Source: an uncultured Caulobacterales bacterium (GTDB lineage Bacteria; Pseudomonadota; Alphaproteobacteria; Caulobacterales; Caulobacteraceae). Taken from it: a DNA stretch of 64,000 nucleotides. Of this stretch, positions 16,188-23,307 are shown in pieces. Under the pieces are notes generated by a model. That model was not told the origin of the DNA. It saw only the letters and a program-made list of their open reading frames with translations, and did not search any database. The DNA lies in contig CAIOYC010000003.1 of the NCBI GenBank assembly GCA_903862425.1, positions 1 to 64,000 of the forward strand, given 5' to 3'. The translations under genes were made by a program, and so were the position numbers. The number at the start of each line of letters is the position of its first letter. Position 1 is the stretch's first letter.

Positions 16188-16697
16188 TCAATGCGCCGTT
16201 GACGCAGGGGCGGTGCGAATACGGCGAAGCTCGATCCTGGCGACGCCGCGTTCTGATCGGGCGGGCTTCAGGTCCCCGTCGATAACCAGCCGGAAGGGAC
16301 CGTCCTTAGCCAGCGGCGCGCCATCGGCCATCGCCGCGGCCAGCAACACCTTGGTCGCGCGGATCGAGGGCTCAAGATCGGACAGGGCCAGAGTCACCAC
16401 ATAGCCGTCGGCGGCGGTGACGATTACGATGTCTGACAAGGCGGGGCCGCGCATCTCCTTGCCGAGGGGCGCATTGACGGCCTTAAGGACGTCAGACAGC
16501 AACGGGCCTCTGAAGCCGTAGGGCTTGCCCTCGTGGCTAATCGTGGCGTCCGCCTGGGGCAGGGCGGAAAGGTCCTTGGCCGTGACCGCCTTGACCACCC
16601 CATCCTCGCCGACAAGGCTCACAGTGGTCGTCTGGGCATGGGCTGCAGAGGCTGCGACGAGCCAGGCGGCGGCAACGAGCGAAGTGAAGCTTTTCAT
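16188..16697 (-). CDS. Exported molybdopterin-binding-like protein
   Basis: A 169-residue protein with a signal peptide ending at SAAHA. The domain resembles the oxidoreductase molybdopterin-binding fold (YedY-like), reduced to a single short domain. Elements seen are a KAVTAKDLSALPQADATI start, GKPYGFRGPLLSDVLKAVNAP (the typical 'plsdvLk' helix), TAADGYVVTLALSDLEPSI and PFRLVIDGDLKPARS. The Cys that ligates Mo in true enzymes is absent, so cofactor binding is doubtful and a ligand-binding role is possible. Confidence 0.6.
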   Translation of the reverse strand: MKSFTSLVAAAWLVAASAAHAQTTTVSLVGEDGVVKAVTAKDLSALPQADATISHEGKPYGFRGPLLSDVLKAVNAPLGKEMRGPALSDIVIVTAADGYVVTLALSDLEPSIRATKVLLAAAMADGAPLAKDGPFRLVIDGDLKPARSERGVARIELRRIRTAPASTAH

Positions 16698-16762
16698 GGG
16701 CTCAGTATGTGGCGCGGTGAAAGAGCGTCAAGCGGCGTCGATCCCAGGGCTAGACAAGCGAA

Positions 16763-16789
16763 CGCCCCGGAACCAGAGGCTCCGGGGCG
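16763..16789 (-). terminator. Terminator-like hairpin after entericidin gene
   Basis: Nine-base stem CGCCCCGGA/TCCGGGGCG with a 9-nt loop, 26 nt beyond the stop of the small lipoprotein gene. No clear T-run follows on the minus strand, so it may be a Rho-independent-like stem or a stabilising hairpin. Confidence 0.45.
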
Positions 16790-16814
16790 CATAACGCTAG
16801 TCGGAAGCGAAAGC

Positions 16815-16952
16815 TTAGTGCTTGGCGTCCGCGGCAGTGTCGGTCACGGCGTGACCGGCGGCCGAAACGTCGCGGCCAGCGCCTTCGACGGTATTGCAGG
16901 CGGCCACGGCCAGAGCGGCGGTGGCGGCGAGAAGGATAACGATCTTGCGCAT
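16815..16952 (-). CDS. Entericidin-family small lipoprotein
   Basis: A 45-residue lipoprotein: MRKIVILLAATAALAVAAC forms the signal and lipobox. The mature peptide (CNTVEGAGRDVSAAGHAVTD) is the EcnA/EcnB pattern of an amphipathic, Ala/Gly-rich helix. An AGGGGAG ribosome site precedes the ATG at 16952. Entericidins are small envelope lipoproteins linked to stress and stationary phase. It lies 45 nt downstream of the PhyK-like kinase gene on the same strand, so membership of the stress response is plausible but unproven. Confidence 0.85.
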   Translation of the reverse strand: MRKIVILLAATAALAVAACNTVEGAGRDVSAAGHAVTDTAADAKH

Positions 16953-16997
16953 TTGGATATCTCCCCTGAATGGCAACGCTTACAACGCCGCCGCTCG

Positions 16998-18758
16998 CTA
17001 GGGGTTCCGAGAAACTGACAATTGAAACGGTTGAGGCTCGGCTGCGGGCGGTTCGGGCGGTGGGAAGGCGAGGCGCACATGCGTGCCGCCGCCTTCGGCA
17101 GCCTCCACGGTCATCGATCCGCGAAGCTGGCGGGCGAAGGCGTTCATCAGGGTGCGGCCCACCCCCGTAGTCGGGGCGTCGGCATCGAGCCCCGCGCCAT
17201 CGTCCACTACGTCGAGCACCACCTCCTCTGGGGTGACGCTGAACTTCACATGGATGGCGCCGCCCTGCTCGCCAAAGGCATGCTTGCGGGCGTTGGTGAT
17301 GGCTTCCACGGCGAACAGGGCCAGAGGCGGCAGCTTGTCAGGGTCGATATCGAGGTCGTCGGCGGTCAGGTGTGTGCGAATGGGGGAGGGGCGTCCGCCC
17401 TCGCCGACGGACAATTGCGCCACCAACTCCTCCAGGAATTGGCGCACGTCCACCACGCGTAGATCAGGCGACTGGTAGAGGGCGCGATAGATCAGGGCCA
17501 GGGCGGTGATGCGCTGGCGGGTGTCGCCCATCGCCTCGCGCGCCGCCGGATCCTTCATCGCGCGCTGCTGCATATTGAGCAGGCTGGTGATGACCTGCAG
17601 GTTGTTCTTCACCCGGTGATGGATCTCCCGCATCATCGTGTCCTTCTGCGCGAGGCTTTCACGCAGCGAGAGGTCGCGGGCGACGATAGCGTCAGCCATG
17701 CCGTCGAGGGTCATGGCCAGGGCGCGGAACTCCTGCGGGGCGCCGTCGGCCTGGACCGGGCGCACGGAGAATCGGCCGCGGGCATAGATGGCGGCGATAC
17801 GGTCCAGATAGTTGAGCCACCGGATCACCACCCGATCCGCCACCATCGACACGGCAGCCCAGGCCACCAGCCAGGCCAACAGCGGCAGTACCACGCTAGA
17901 AAGCGCGTTGATCCTCGCCCAGCTGAGGATGCCTGCGGCGGGAGTAGACAGCTCCACGAACAGGTCGTCGCCAATCAGGGGCACGACGGCGTGAACGCGC
18001 TTGGCTCCGTTATGGTCGATAGCGTCATAGAGATAGCCGGAGCCTGAGACTGCGCGCTGCACCCATCCTGCGGGCGGCGCGGCAAAGGCGGCGGAATTGG
18101 TGCTTGCGGCTAGCCGCCCCGTATCGTCCAGCAGAGCTACCTCCGCCCCGGCGGCAAGGGTCGGATCGGACACGTCCGGCTTCAGACTGCTGACGGAGAG
18201 CACCGCCACGAGCGCGCCCCCGAACTGGCCATTGCGGTCCGCCGCCCGCATGCCGGCGACGAGGGTGGAATCCGGCGCGAAGCGGCCAGCCGGTTCGCTC
18301 TGCACCGTCAGCGTCTGCCCCTTCTTCAACTGCTGGAACCACGGCTCGCCGCCGATGGGGCCCACGTTCACCGTGGAGGCGGCGCATTGCACCCGTCCTT
18401 CGGCGTTGAAGCGAATGAAGTTCTCGTACCCTTGTGTCCGGTCCAGAAGTTGGGTCAGCCGTGGGGCGCACTCAAAGCCCACGGTGGCGGGGGAGACGCT
18501 CTCCAGCAGCACATTAGCGGCGTGGATATTGGCGCGCGCGGAACTGGCGCTGCGCAGCGCCGCTTGGATCAGCTCGGTCCGGCGTTGCTGGGTATCGTGG
18601 TTGAAGCCGACAACGGCTTGCAGCACACCCAGCGCTAGGATCGGCGACAGGGCGATAGCCACAGCGAGCCCAAGGCGGAAGCGCACGCTCATCCGCCACG
18701 GAGGTTTTCTATTGGTCTCGCCGGCGCGGGTCCCCGGCCAGGCTCTGGGTCGGATCAC
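16998..18758 (-). CDS. phyK: HWE/HisKA_2 sensor kinase, PhyK-like
   Basis: A 586-residue membrane sensor kinase. One transmembrane helix near residue 30 (LGLAVAIALSPILALGVLQAVV) is followed by a periplasmic sensing region to about 270, with Cys residues. A second helix (NALSSVVLPLLAWLVAWAAVSMV) leads to a HAMP-like linker and a HisKA_2 dimerisation domain with MREIHHRVKNNLQVITSLLNMQ near 376. The HATPase ends VDDGAGLDA and GRTLMNAFARQLRGSM. This is the kinase type that activates PhyR in the general stress response. The GTG start at 18758 overlaps the ecfG stop by 4 nt, indicating translational coupling. Confidence 0.85.
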   Translation of the reverse strand: MIRPRAWPGTRAGETNRKPPWRMSVRFRLGLAVAIALSPILALGVLQAVVGFNHDTQQRRTELIQAALRSASSARANIHAANVLLESVSPATVGFECAPRLTQLLDRTQGYENFIRFNAEGRVQCAASTVNVGPIGGEPWFQQLKKGQTLTVQSEPAGRFAPDSTLVAGMRAADRNGQFGGALVAVLSVSSLKPDVSDPTLAAGAEVALLDDTGRLAASTNSAAFAAPPAGWVQRAVSGSGYLYDAIDHNGAKRVHAVVPLIGDDLFVELSTPAAGILSWARINALSSVVLPLLAWLVAWAAVSMVADRVVIRWLNYLDRIAAIYARGRFSVRPVQADGAPQEFRALAMTLDGMADAIVARDLSLRESLAQKDTMMREIHHRVKNNLQVITSLLNMQQRAMKDPAAREAMGDTRQRITALALIYRALYQSPDLRVVDVRQFLEELVAQLSVGEGGRPSPIRTHLTADDLDIDPDKLPPLALFAVEAITNARKHAFGEQGGAIHVKFSVTPEEVVLDVVDDGAGLDADAPTTGVGRTLMNAFARQLRGSMTVEAAEGGGTHVRLAFPPPEPPAAEPQPFQLSVSRNP

Positions 18759-19348
18759 CGTGGGCCGCTCAGCCGCTCCGCATCAGAAAGGATCGAGCGC
18801 ATGGCGTCGCCGGCCGGCAGACCATCGCGGTCATAGGCGCCTTCCTCCAGGATGCCCTGCAAAGCGCGGCGCGCCCGGCTGACCCGGCTTTTCACCGTGC
18901 CGACCGCGCAGCCGCAGATCTCCGCCGCTTCTTCATAGGCGAAGCCGCCGGCGCCGACCAGAATGAGCGCCTCGCGCTGTTCGGACGGCAGCATGATCAG
19001 GGCCTGACGAAGCTCGTCGAGCGCCAACGGCGAGGCGGGATCGTCGATGGCCACCAGCGTACGCTCGGCCGCTTCCTGGTCAAGCTGGGTCTGGCGCCAA
19101 GACCGACGCTTCTCCGAATAGAACTGGTTGCGCAGGATCATGAAGGTCCACGCCTTCATGTTGGTGCCCATCTGATAGGATGAACGGGCGTCCCAAGCCT
19201 TCATCACCGTATCTTGGGCAAGGTCGTCGGCCGCCGCAGCGTCGCCGCATAGGGTGCGGGCGAAGGCGCGCAGGTGAGGAATGAGCGTGACCAAGTCGCG
19301 CTTGAACTGGTTCTCGGACGCCGGGTCCATGGGGGTACGTTCGACCAT
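18755..19348 (-). CDS. ecfG: General stress sigma factor EcfG (SigT)
   Basis: A 197-residue ECF sigma factor of the EcfG group. Region 2 (LRAFARTLCGDAAAADDLAQDTVMKAW) and the preserved NMKAWTFMILRNQFYSEKRR recognise the -10. Region 4 (LPSEQREALILVGAGGFAYEEAAEICGCAVGTVKSRVSRAR) recognises the GGAAC -35. It directs transcription of the alphaproteobacterial general stress regulon and is held inactive by NepR. It starts 5 nt after nepR and overlaps phyK by 4 nt. An EcfG-type promoter upstream of nepR suggests autoregulation. Confidence 0.93.
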   Translation of the reverse strand: MVERTPMDPASENQFKRDLVTLIPHLRAFARTLCGDAAAADDLAQDTVMKAWDARSSYQMGTNMKAWTFMILRNQFYSEKRRSWRQTQLDQEAAERTLVAIDDPASPLALDELRQALIMLPSEQREALILVGAGGFAYEEAAEICGCAVGTVKSRVSRARRALQGILEEGAYDRDGLPAGDAMRSILSDAERLSGPR

Positions 19349-19353
19349 GACGC

Positions 19354-19542
19354 TTACTTGCCGCCGGCGCGTTCGTCGTGGCGGCGCAATATGTCCAGAA
19401 ACTCGTCCGGCACGGGCTCGTTGACCACATCGTCGAACATCTGGCGCAACTTGACGCCGATCGCCTGCTGGCGGAGGCGGGCCTCCTCCAGATCAGGTCC
19501 TTTGGTCTTTTCCGGTTGGTTGCTCATCAGCCCCATGCGCAT
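19354..19542 (-). CDS. nepR: Anti-sigma factor NepR
   Basis: A short (57-62 residue) NepR protein with the conserved helix pair IGVKLRQMFDDVVNEPVPDEFLDILRRH. NepR binds EcfG and is titrated by phosphorylated PhyR. Three in-frame ATGs (19542, 19536, 19527) are possible starts; the last gives MSNQPEK, the usual family length. It is the first gene of the nepR-ecfG-phyK operon and is divergent from phyR. Confidence 0.92.
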   Translation of the reverse strand: MRMGLMSNQPEKTKGPDLEEARLRQQAIGVKLRQMFDDVVNEPVPDEFLDILRRHDERAGGK

Positions 19543-19579
19543 CTAACTTCTGCAGGCGCCCCCTGCGGTTCGCCCACTT

Positions 19580-19604
19580 AACGTAGGCGAGTTCCATGGG
19601 TTCC
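19580..19604 (-). promoter_or_regulatory. EcfG promoter of nepR-ecfG-phyK
   Basis: On the minus strand GGAAC (19604-19600) is followed after 16 nt by CGTT (19583-19580). The predicted transcript start is near 19572, about 30-45 nt before nepR. This is a perfect match to the GGAAC-N16-CGTT consensus. Confidence 0.85.
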
Positions 19605-19638
19605 ATACTTCACTATATGAGGAATGAGCGATGTGCAC

Positions 19639-19663
19639 GGAACCTTGACCATGCCATTGCGTT
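19639..19663 (+). promoter_or_regulatory. EcfG promoter of phyR
   Basis: GGAAC at 19639-19643, 16 nt spacer, CGTT at 19660-19663, reading toward phyR with a leader of about 40 nt. It stands back to back with the nepR promoter. Confidence 0.85.
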
Positions 19664-19709
19664 TGGCCGAGACGCTGGGTGCGTCACACTTCCATAGTCG
19701 GGAATAAAA

Positions 19710-20504
19710 ATGGGTCTTCTTGATCGTCTGGCGCCGCATCTGCCCTATGTCCGTCGCTATGCCCGTGCGCTGACCGGCGACCAGGCCGCAGGCGACGCCT
19801 ATGTGAGGGCCTCGCTGGAAGCACTGGCGGCCGGCGAAGCTTCGCTGCCGCCGCATCTGACCCCGCGGGTCGCACTTTATTATGTGTTCCACACCATCTG
19901 GGGCGGCACGGGCGCCAAGCTGGAGCCTAGCGAGGACGGCGGAGATGGCTCCGATCCGTCGCGCCGACTGATGCGCATTCCGCCTCGCTCTCGCCAAGCC
20001 TTCCTGCTGACCGCGTTGGAAGGATTCAATCCCTCCGAGGCTGCACAGATCCTCGAAGCCTCGCCCACCGAGATCGAGACGCTGATCTCCCAGGCCCAGG
20101 CCGAGATCGACGCCGAGCTCGCGACCGACGTGCTGATCATCGAAGACGAGCCTGTGATCGCCGCCGACATCGAGGCGCTTGTCAAGGAACTCGGCCACCG
20201 TGTGGTCGACATCGCCGCCACCCGTACCGAAGCCGTGGAGGCTGTCGCCCGTCATCGTCCCGGTCTCGTGCTGGCCGACATCCAGTTGGCGGACGGTTCT
20301 TCGGGCATCGACGCGGTGAAGGACATTCTCGGCCGTTTCAATGTGCCGGTAATCTTCATCACCGCCTTCCCCGAGCGCCTGCTCACGGGGGAGCGTCCCG
20401 AGCCGACCTTCCTGATCACCAAGCCGTTCCAGCCGGAGACGGTGAAGGCGGCCATCGGCCAGGCCCTGTTCTTCCACCCCTCCGCCGGTCGCGCCGCCGC
20501 CTGA
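19710..20504 (+). CDS. phyR: Anti-anti-sigma response regulator PhyR
   Basis: A 264-residue protein with the PhyR layout. A sigma-factor mimic occupies about 1-125 (LLDRLAPHLPYVRRYARALTGD as pseudo-region 2; ALEGFNPSEAAQILEASPTEIETLI as pseudo-region 4). A receiver domain covers 135-258, with the phospho-acceptor Asp near 190 in LVLADIQLADG, Thr in VIFITAFPE and Lys in ITKPFQ. The FATGUY-type PFxFxxTAFPE signature of this receiver subgroup is visible as VIFITAFPE. On phosphorylation it binds NepR and frees EcfG. It has its own EcfG promoter. Confidence 0.95.
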   Translation: MGLLDRLAPHLPYVRRYARALTGDQAAGDAYVRASLEALAAGEASLPPHLTPRVALYYVFHTIWGGTGAKLEPSEDGGDGSDPSRRLMRIPPRSRQAFLLTALEGFNPSEAAQILEASPTEIETLISQAQAEIDAELATDVLIIEDEPVIAADIEALVKELGHRVVDIAATRTEAVEAVARHRPGLVLADIQLADGSSGIDAVKDILGRFNVPVIFITAFPERLLTGERPEPTFLITKPFQPETVKAAIGQALFFHPSAGRAAA

Positions 20505-20517
20505 CGGCAGGATCAGC

Positions 20518-20543
20518 GGAACTTTGAGCTTGGCTTTTGCGTT
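20518..20543 (+). promoter_or_regulatory. EcfG promoter of YqjD-like gene
   Basis: GGAAC at 20518-20522, 17 nt spacer, CGTT at 20540-20543. It lies 13 nt beyond the phyR stop and 43 nt before the next start codon. Confidence 0.75.
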
Positions 20544-20585
20544 GCGGCGCGAGAGCTTATCCTTCTTGGGGCGAGGAGCCTTACA

Positions 20586-20990
20586 ATGACCGATCTCAGC
20601 GGCGCTGCCGATAACATCACCGAACCGCTCGACCCGATGGTCAAGCGCGCCAAGCGTACGATTGCCGACGCCAAGTTGACCATGCGCGATGCCAAGAAGA
20701 CGGTGACGAGCGGCCGGGCCGCTGCGCCAGAAGTGGCCAAGCGGGCCAAGAAGATCGCCTCTGAGCAGGTCGATAGCGTGAAGAGCCAGGCGTCAGAGCA
20801 ACTCGAGTCCGCGCGCCAACTGGCGCAGGAGCAGCTGGAGATGGCCCGCGAATTGGCCGAGGCCCAGCTTGAGAATGCCCGCGTCTATGTGAAGGAGCAG
20901 GTCTCCGAACGACCGCTTATCTCCACGGCCGCCGCCATCGGCATCGGCTTCGTCCTCGGCATGATCTTCACCGCCGGGTCTCGCCGTTGA
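20586..20990 (+). CDS. ElaB/YqjD/DUF883-like membrane-anchored protein
   Basis: A 134-residue protein. Residues 20-105 form long charged helices with a heptad-like repeat (QASEQLESARQLAQEQLEMARELAEAQLENARVY), likely coiled coil. A single C-terminal anchor (RPLISTAAAIGIGFVLGMIFTAGSRR) follows. This is the layout of YqjD/ElaB proteins, which in E. coli are stationary-phase proteins that bind ribosomes at the inner membrane. A GAGGAG ribosome site precedes the ATG. An EcfG promoter lies directly upstream, and the next gene overlaps by 4 nt. Confidence 0.75.
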   Translation: MTDLSGAADNITEPLDPMVKRAKRTIADAKLTMRDAKKTVTSGRAAAPEVAKRAKKIASEQVDSVKSQASEQLESARQLAQEQLEMARELAEAQLENARVYVKEQVSERPLISTAAAIGIGFVLGMIFTAGSRR

Positions 20991-21385
20991 TCCTGAGGCG
21001 TGCTCTAGCGCTGGGGGCGGCGCTTGCCGCCCTGATGGCTGCGGCGGCCTGCGCCATCGTGGCCCTGTGCTTTACCGCCTATACCCTGCTTTTGATGATC
21101 GTTCCGCCCGCAGGGGCTGGGGCCATCGTCTTTGGCATCGCCGCGGTGATCGCCGCAATCGCCGCCCTGATCGCCCTGAGCAGCCTCAAGCTGCCAAAGC
21201 GCCAGCCGCTGCCTAAGAACCTTCCGCCGCCGACACTGGCGGATCAGGCGCTCGGGCTGATCCGCGGGCATCCGCTGGTCACGACCGGGGTGGCCCTCGC
21301 CGCCGGCGTAGCGGCCTTCGCCAATCCCGCGCTGGTGACCGCGGTTTTGCGCGCTTTCACTTCCCCACCGCGCAACCGACCCTAA
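20987..21385 (+). CDS. YqjE/holin-like membrane protein
   Basis: A 132-residue protein with two strong N-terminal transmembrane helices (LGAALAALMAAAACAIVALCFTAYTLLL and AIVFGIAAVIAAIAALIALSSL). A hydrophobic C-terminal segment (LVTTGVALAAGVAAFANPALV) follows. The start is TTG at 20987, inside the TTGA overlap with the preceding stop. The pair resembles the E. coli yqjD-yqjE arrangement. Function unknown; expected to be expressed with its partner under EcfG. Confidence 0.7.
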   Translation: MILRRALALGAALAALMAAAACAIVALCFTAYTLLLMIVPPAGAGAIVFGIAAVIAAIAALIALSSLKLPKRQPLPKNLPPPTLADQALGLIRGHPLVTTGVALAAGVAAFANPALVTAVLRAFTSPPRNRP

Positions 21386-21466
21386 CTCCAACTCGTTTGG
21401 AAGTCGCCGGCCACGTGGTGCGCTCTGCGCTCGCTCTTGGCCGCTCGTTTCGTGAAAGGATCGGCC

Positions 21467-22117
21467 GTGTTCACCCTCCCCAATCTTCCTTACGCCTATG
21501 AGGCGCTTGAGCCGACCATGTCGGCCAAAACCCTGCATCATCACCACGACAAGCATCACGCGAAATATGTCGATACGCTGAATACCCTGATGAAGGACAA
21601 GCCGGACCTGGCCTCCGCCACCCTGGAAGAGGTGATCGCCGCCGCGCGCGAGCCCAAAAACCCCAAGCTGTTCAACAACTCGGCCCAGGCCTGGAACCAC
21701 GGCTTCTTCTGGGAGTGCATGACGTCCTCCGGCGGCAAGCCTGAGGGCGAGTTGGCCGAGGCCATCAACGCCGCTTTCGGCGATCTGGAGGGCCTGAAGG
21801 CCGCGCTGGTCACCGAGGGCGTGGGCCACTTCGCCTCGGGCTGGGCCTGGCTGGTATCCGAAGGCGGCCAGCTGAAGGTGATCTCCACCCACGACGCTGA
21901 GACCGTCGCCGACAAGGACGGCGTCACAGCCATCCTCGTGGCCGATGTGTGGGAGCACGCTTATTATCTGGACTATCAGCAGGACCGCGAAGGCTTCCTC
22001 AAAGGCTGGTTCGACAAGATCGTGAACTGGGACTTCGCGGCCAAGCAGTTCGAAGCGTCAAAGGCGGGCGGCAAGGGCGGCTATCGCTATCCGTCGCCGC
22101 TGCAGCAGGCTGCATAA
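21467..22117 (+). CDS. sodB: Superoxide dismutase, Fe/Mn family
   Basis: A 216-residue Fe/Mn superoxide dismutase: FTLPNLPYAYEALEPTMSAKTL at the N terminus and the metal-binding HHHHDKHHAKYVDTLN. Also present are NNSAQAWNHGFFWECMTS, FASGWAWLV and VADVWEHAYYLDYQQDREGFL with the last Asp/His ligands. It converts superoxide to peroxide and oxygen. The start is GTG at 21467 with GAAAGGA six bases upstream; an upstream start lacks support. I see no EcfG-type promoter immediately before it. Metal choice (Fe or Mn) cannot be told confidently from sequence. Confidence 0.93.
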   Translation: MFTLPNLPYAYEALEPTMSAKTLHHHHDKHHAKYVDTLNTLMKDKPDLASATLEEVIAAAREPKNPKLFNNSAQAWNHGFFWECMTSSGGKPEGELAEAINAAFGDLEGLKAALVTEGVGHFASGWAWLVSEGGQLKVISTHDAETVADKDGVTAILVADVWEHAYYLDYQQDREGFLKGWFDKIVNWDFAAKQFEASKAGGKGGYRYPSPLQQAA

Positions 22118-22141
22118 GCGGAACGCTAGGAGCTAGGCCGT

Positions 22142-22166
22142 GGAACGGAGTGGCGGCCCAACCGTT
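22142..22166 (+). promoter_or_regulatory. EcfG promoter of DUF1328 gene
   Basis: GGAAC at 22142-22146, 16 nt spacer, CGTT at 22163-22166. The predicted leader before the DUF1328 ATG is about 100 nt. Confidence 0.8.
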
Positions 22167-22277
22167 TGATAGGCAACGGAAATACAGTCACGGGACGACT
22201 GATTTTCGAGTGTTTCTATCGACCGAAACCGTCACGTCGCGCGGCCGGTCCCGAGGCTGGCGGCAGGAGTTTTGACC

Positions 22278-22454
22278 ATGCTGCAATGGGCTTTGATATT
22301 TCTTGTCGTAGCGCTGATCGCTGGCGCCCTTGGCTTCATCGGTATCGCCGGCGCTGCCGCCGGTATCGCCAAGATCCTGTTCCTGGTGTTCGTGGTGCTG
22401 TTTGTAATCTCGCTGGTCGCGCACCTGTTCCGTGGTGGCGCGCGCAGCCTCTAA
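22278..22454 (+). CDS. DUF1328 (YtjA-like) small membrane protein
   Basis: A 58-residue protein that is nearly all membrane: [20 protein letters not shown] and [22 protein letters not shown] are two transmembrane helices joined by a Gly/Ala turn. This is the DUF1328/YtjA family of small stress-associated inner membrane proteins. AGGAG lies eight bases before the ATG at 22278. An EcfG promoter lies upstream. Confidence 0.9.
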   Translation: MLQWALIFLVVALIAGALGFIGIAGAAAGIAKILFLVFVVLFVISLVAHLFRGGARSL

Positions 22455-22478
22455 CAATCTCGCCTTGATGATAGGAGC

Positions 22479-22502
22479 GGCGCGCCTCGTGAAGGGCGCG
22501 CC
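22479..22502. terminator. Terminator-like hairpin between convergent genes
   Basis: GGCGCGCC at 22479-22486 and again at 22495-22502 can pair across an 8-nt loop; a short GTTT follows. It sits between the convergent DUF1328 and phosphoesterase genes. The T-run is weak. Confidence 0.45.
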
Positions 22503-22515
22503 GTTTCCATTTGGT

Positions 22516-23307
22516 CTAGTTGGGTGAAAGCCGCCTAGGCAGCGCCCAGGTACGGTAGGGTTCGAAGCGCGAACCGGTCCAGCCCATGGCCTCCACGGTC
22601 AAGGTGTCGTCCGTCGTGCACAGGCGGTTGAAGCTGGCCGGCGTGCCGCGTAAGCGCGTAGATAAGGTGCCCGCTCCTACCGCATAGGTCCGCCGGTCGG
22701 CGCAGGGCAGGGGCGTGGCGAAGGGCACATGTACGTGTCCGGTGAGAATGGCGTCGATGCCGCCCTCGGCCAGGATCATCGCCGCCTCGTCACCCCGGTG
22801 CACTCCGCCGGTCACCGGCGTGCCGACGGCCTCCACCAACGGATGATGGCAGACGACCAGCCGTAGCGGCCCGCCTTTCACGCTCGCCATCTGAGCCACG
22901 GTCTCGCGGCAAAGGTCGAGGTTGATCGCCCCTTTGGACCAGTCCAGTCGGGGCTGGGCGCCACGCGCCGTATTGATGGTGCGCACCAGCAGGTCCCCAG
23001 CCGACGCCTCCTCTCCGAAGGCCGGCCCGATCCACTTGCCATAGCGTGCGAAGGGGACAAAGGCGCGCAGGGGAATGTTCAGATAGGGTGTGTCGTGATT
23101 TCCCGGCGTCGCCAACCAGGGGCGCGGTAACTGCTGCAGATAATCGTGCGCCGCCTCGAACTCTCGCGGCAGGCCGTTGAGGGTCAGGTCGCCGGAAACG
23201 ATTACAATGTCCGGCTTGTCGTCTAGGGCGTATCGCAGCGCCGCCTGCGTAGCCGCCTTATCCTCCCCGCCGAAGTGGATATCGCTGAGTTGGATGATCC
23301 GCGCCAT
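22516..23307 (-). CDS. Calcineurin-type metallophosphoesterase
   Basis: A 263-residue binuclear metallophosphoesterase with every motif in order: LSDIHFGG (residue 7), SGDLTLNG (about 39), PGNHDTP (about 68), VCHHPL (about 152) and TGHVHVP (about 195). The short form is like bacterial cyclic-nucleotide or lipid-related phosphodiesterases. Its start overlaps the stop of the lipid kinase by 1 nt, so the two are co-translated. That suggests a linked role in phospholipid or phosphate ester turnover, which is inference. Confidence 0.88.
   Translation of the reverse strand: MARIIQLSDIHFGGEDKAATQAALRYALDDKPDIVIVSGDLTLNGLPREFEAAHDYLQQLPRPWLATPGNHDTPYLNIPLRAFVPFARYGKWIGPAFGEEASAGDLLVRTINTARGAQPRLDWSKGAINLDLCRETVAQMASVKGGPLRLVVCHHPLVEAVGTPVTGGVHRGDEAAMILAEGGIDAILTGHVHVPFATPLPCADRRTYAVGAGTLSTRLRGTPASFNRLCTTDDTLTVEAMGWTGSRFEPYRTWALPRRLSPN

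Noticed and set aside
16166-16190. GGAAC-CGTT pair near the rpsT upstream region
   Set aside because: Spacing is 21 nt, outside the 16-17 nt range.
16763-16789. Full intrinsic terminator
   Set aside because: Stem is strong but the following T-run is missing, so it is listed only as terminator-like.
21005-21958. Minus-strand frame across the YqjE-like and sod genes
   Set aside because: Overlaps two well-supported genes and has no family features.
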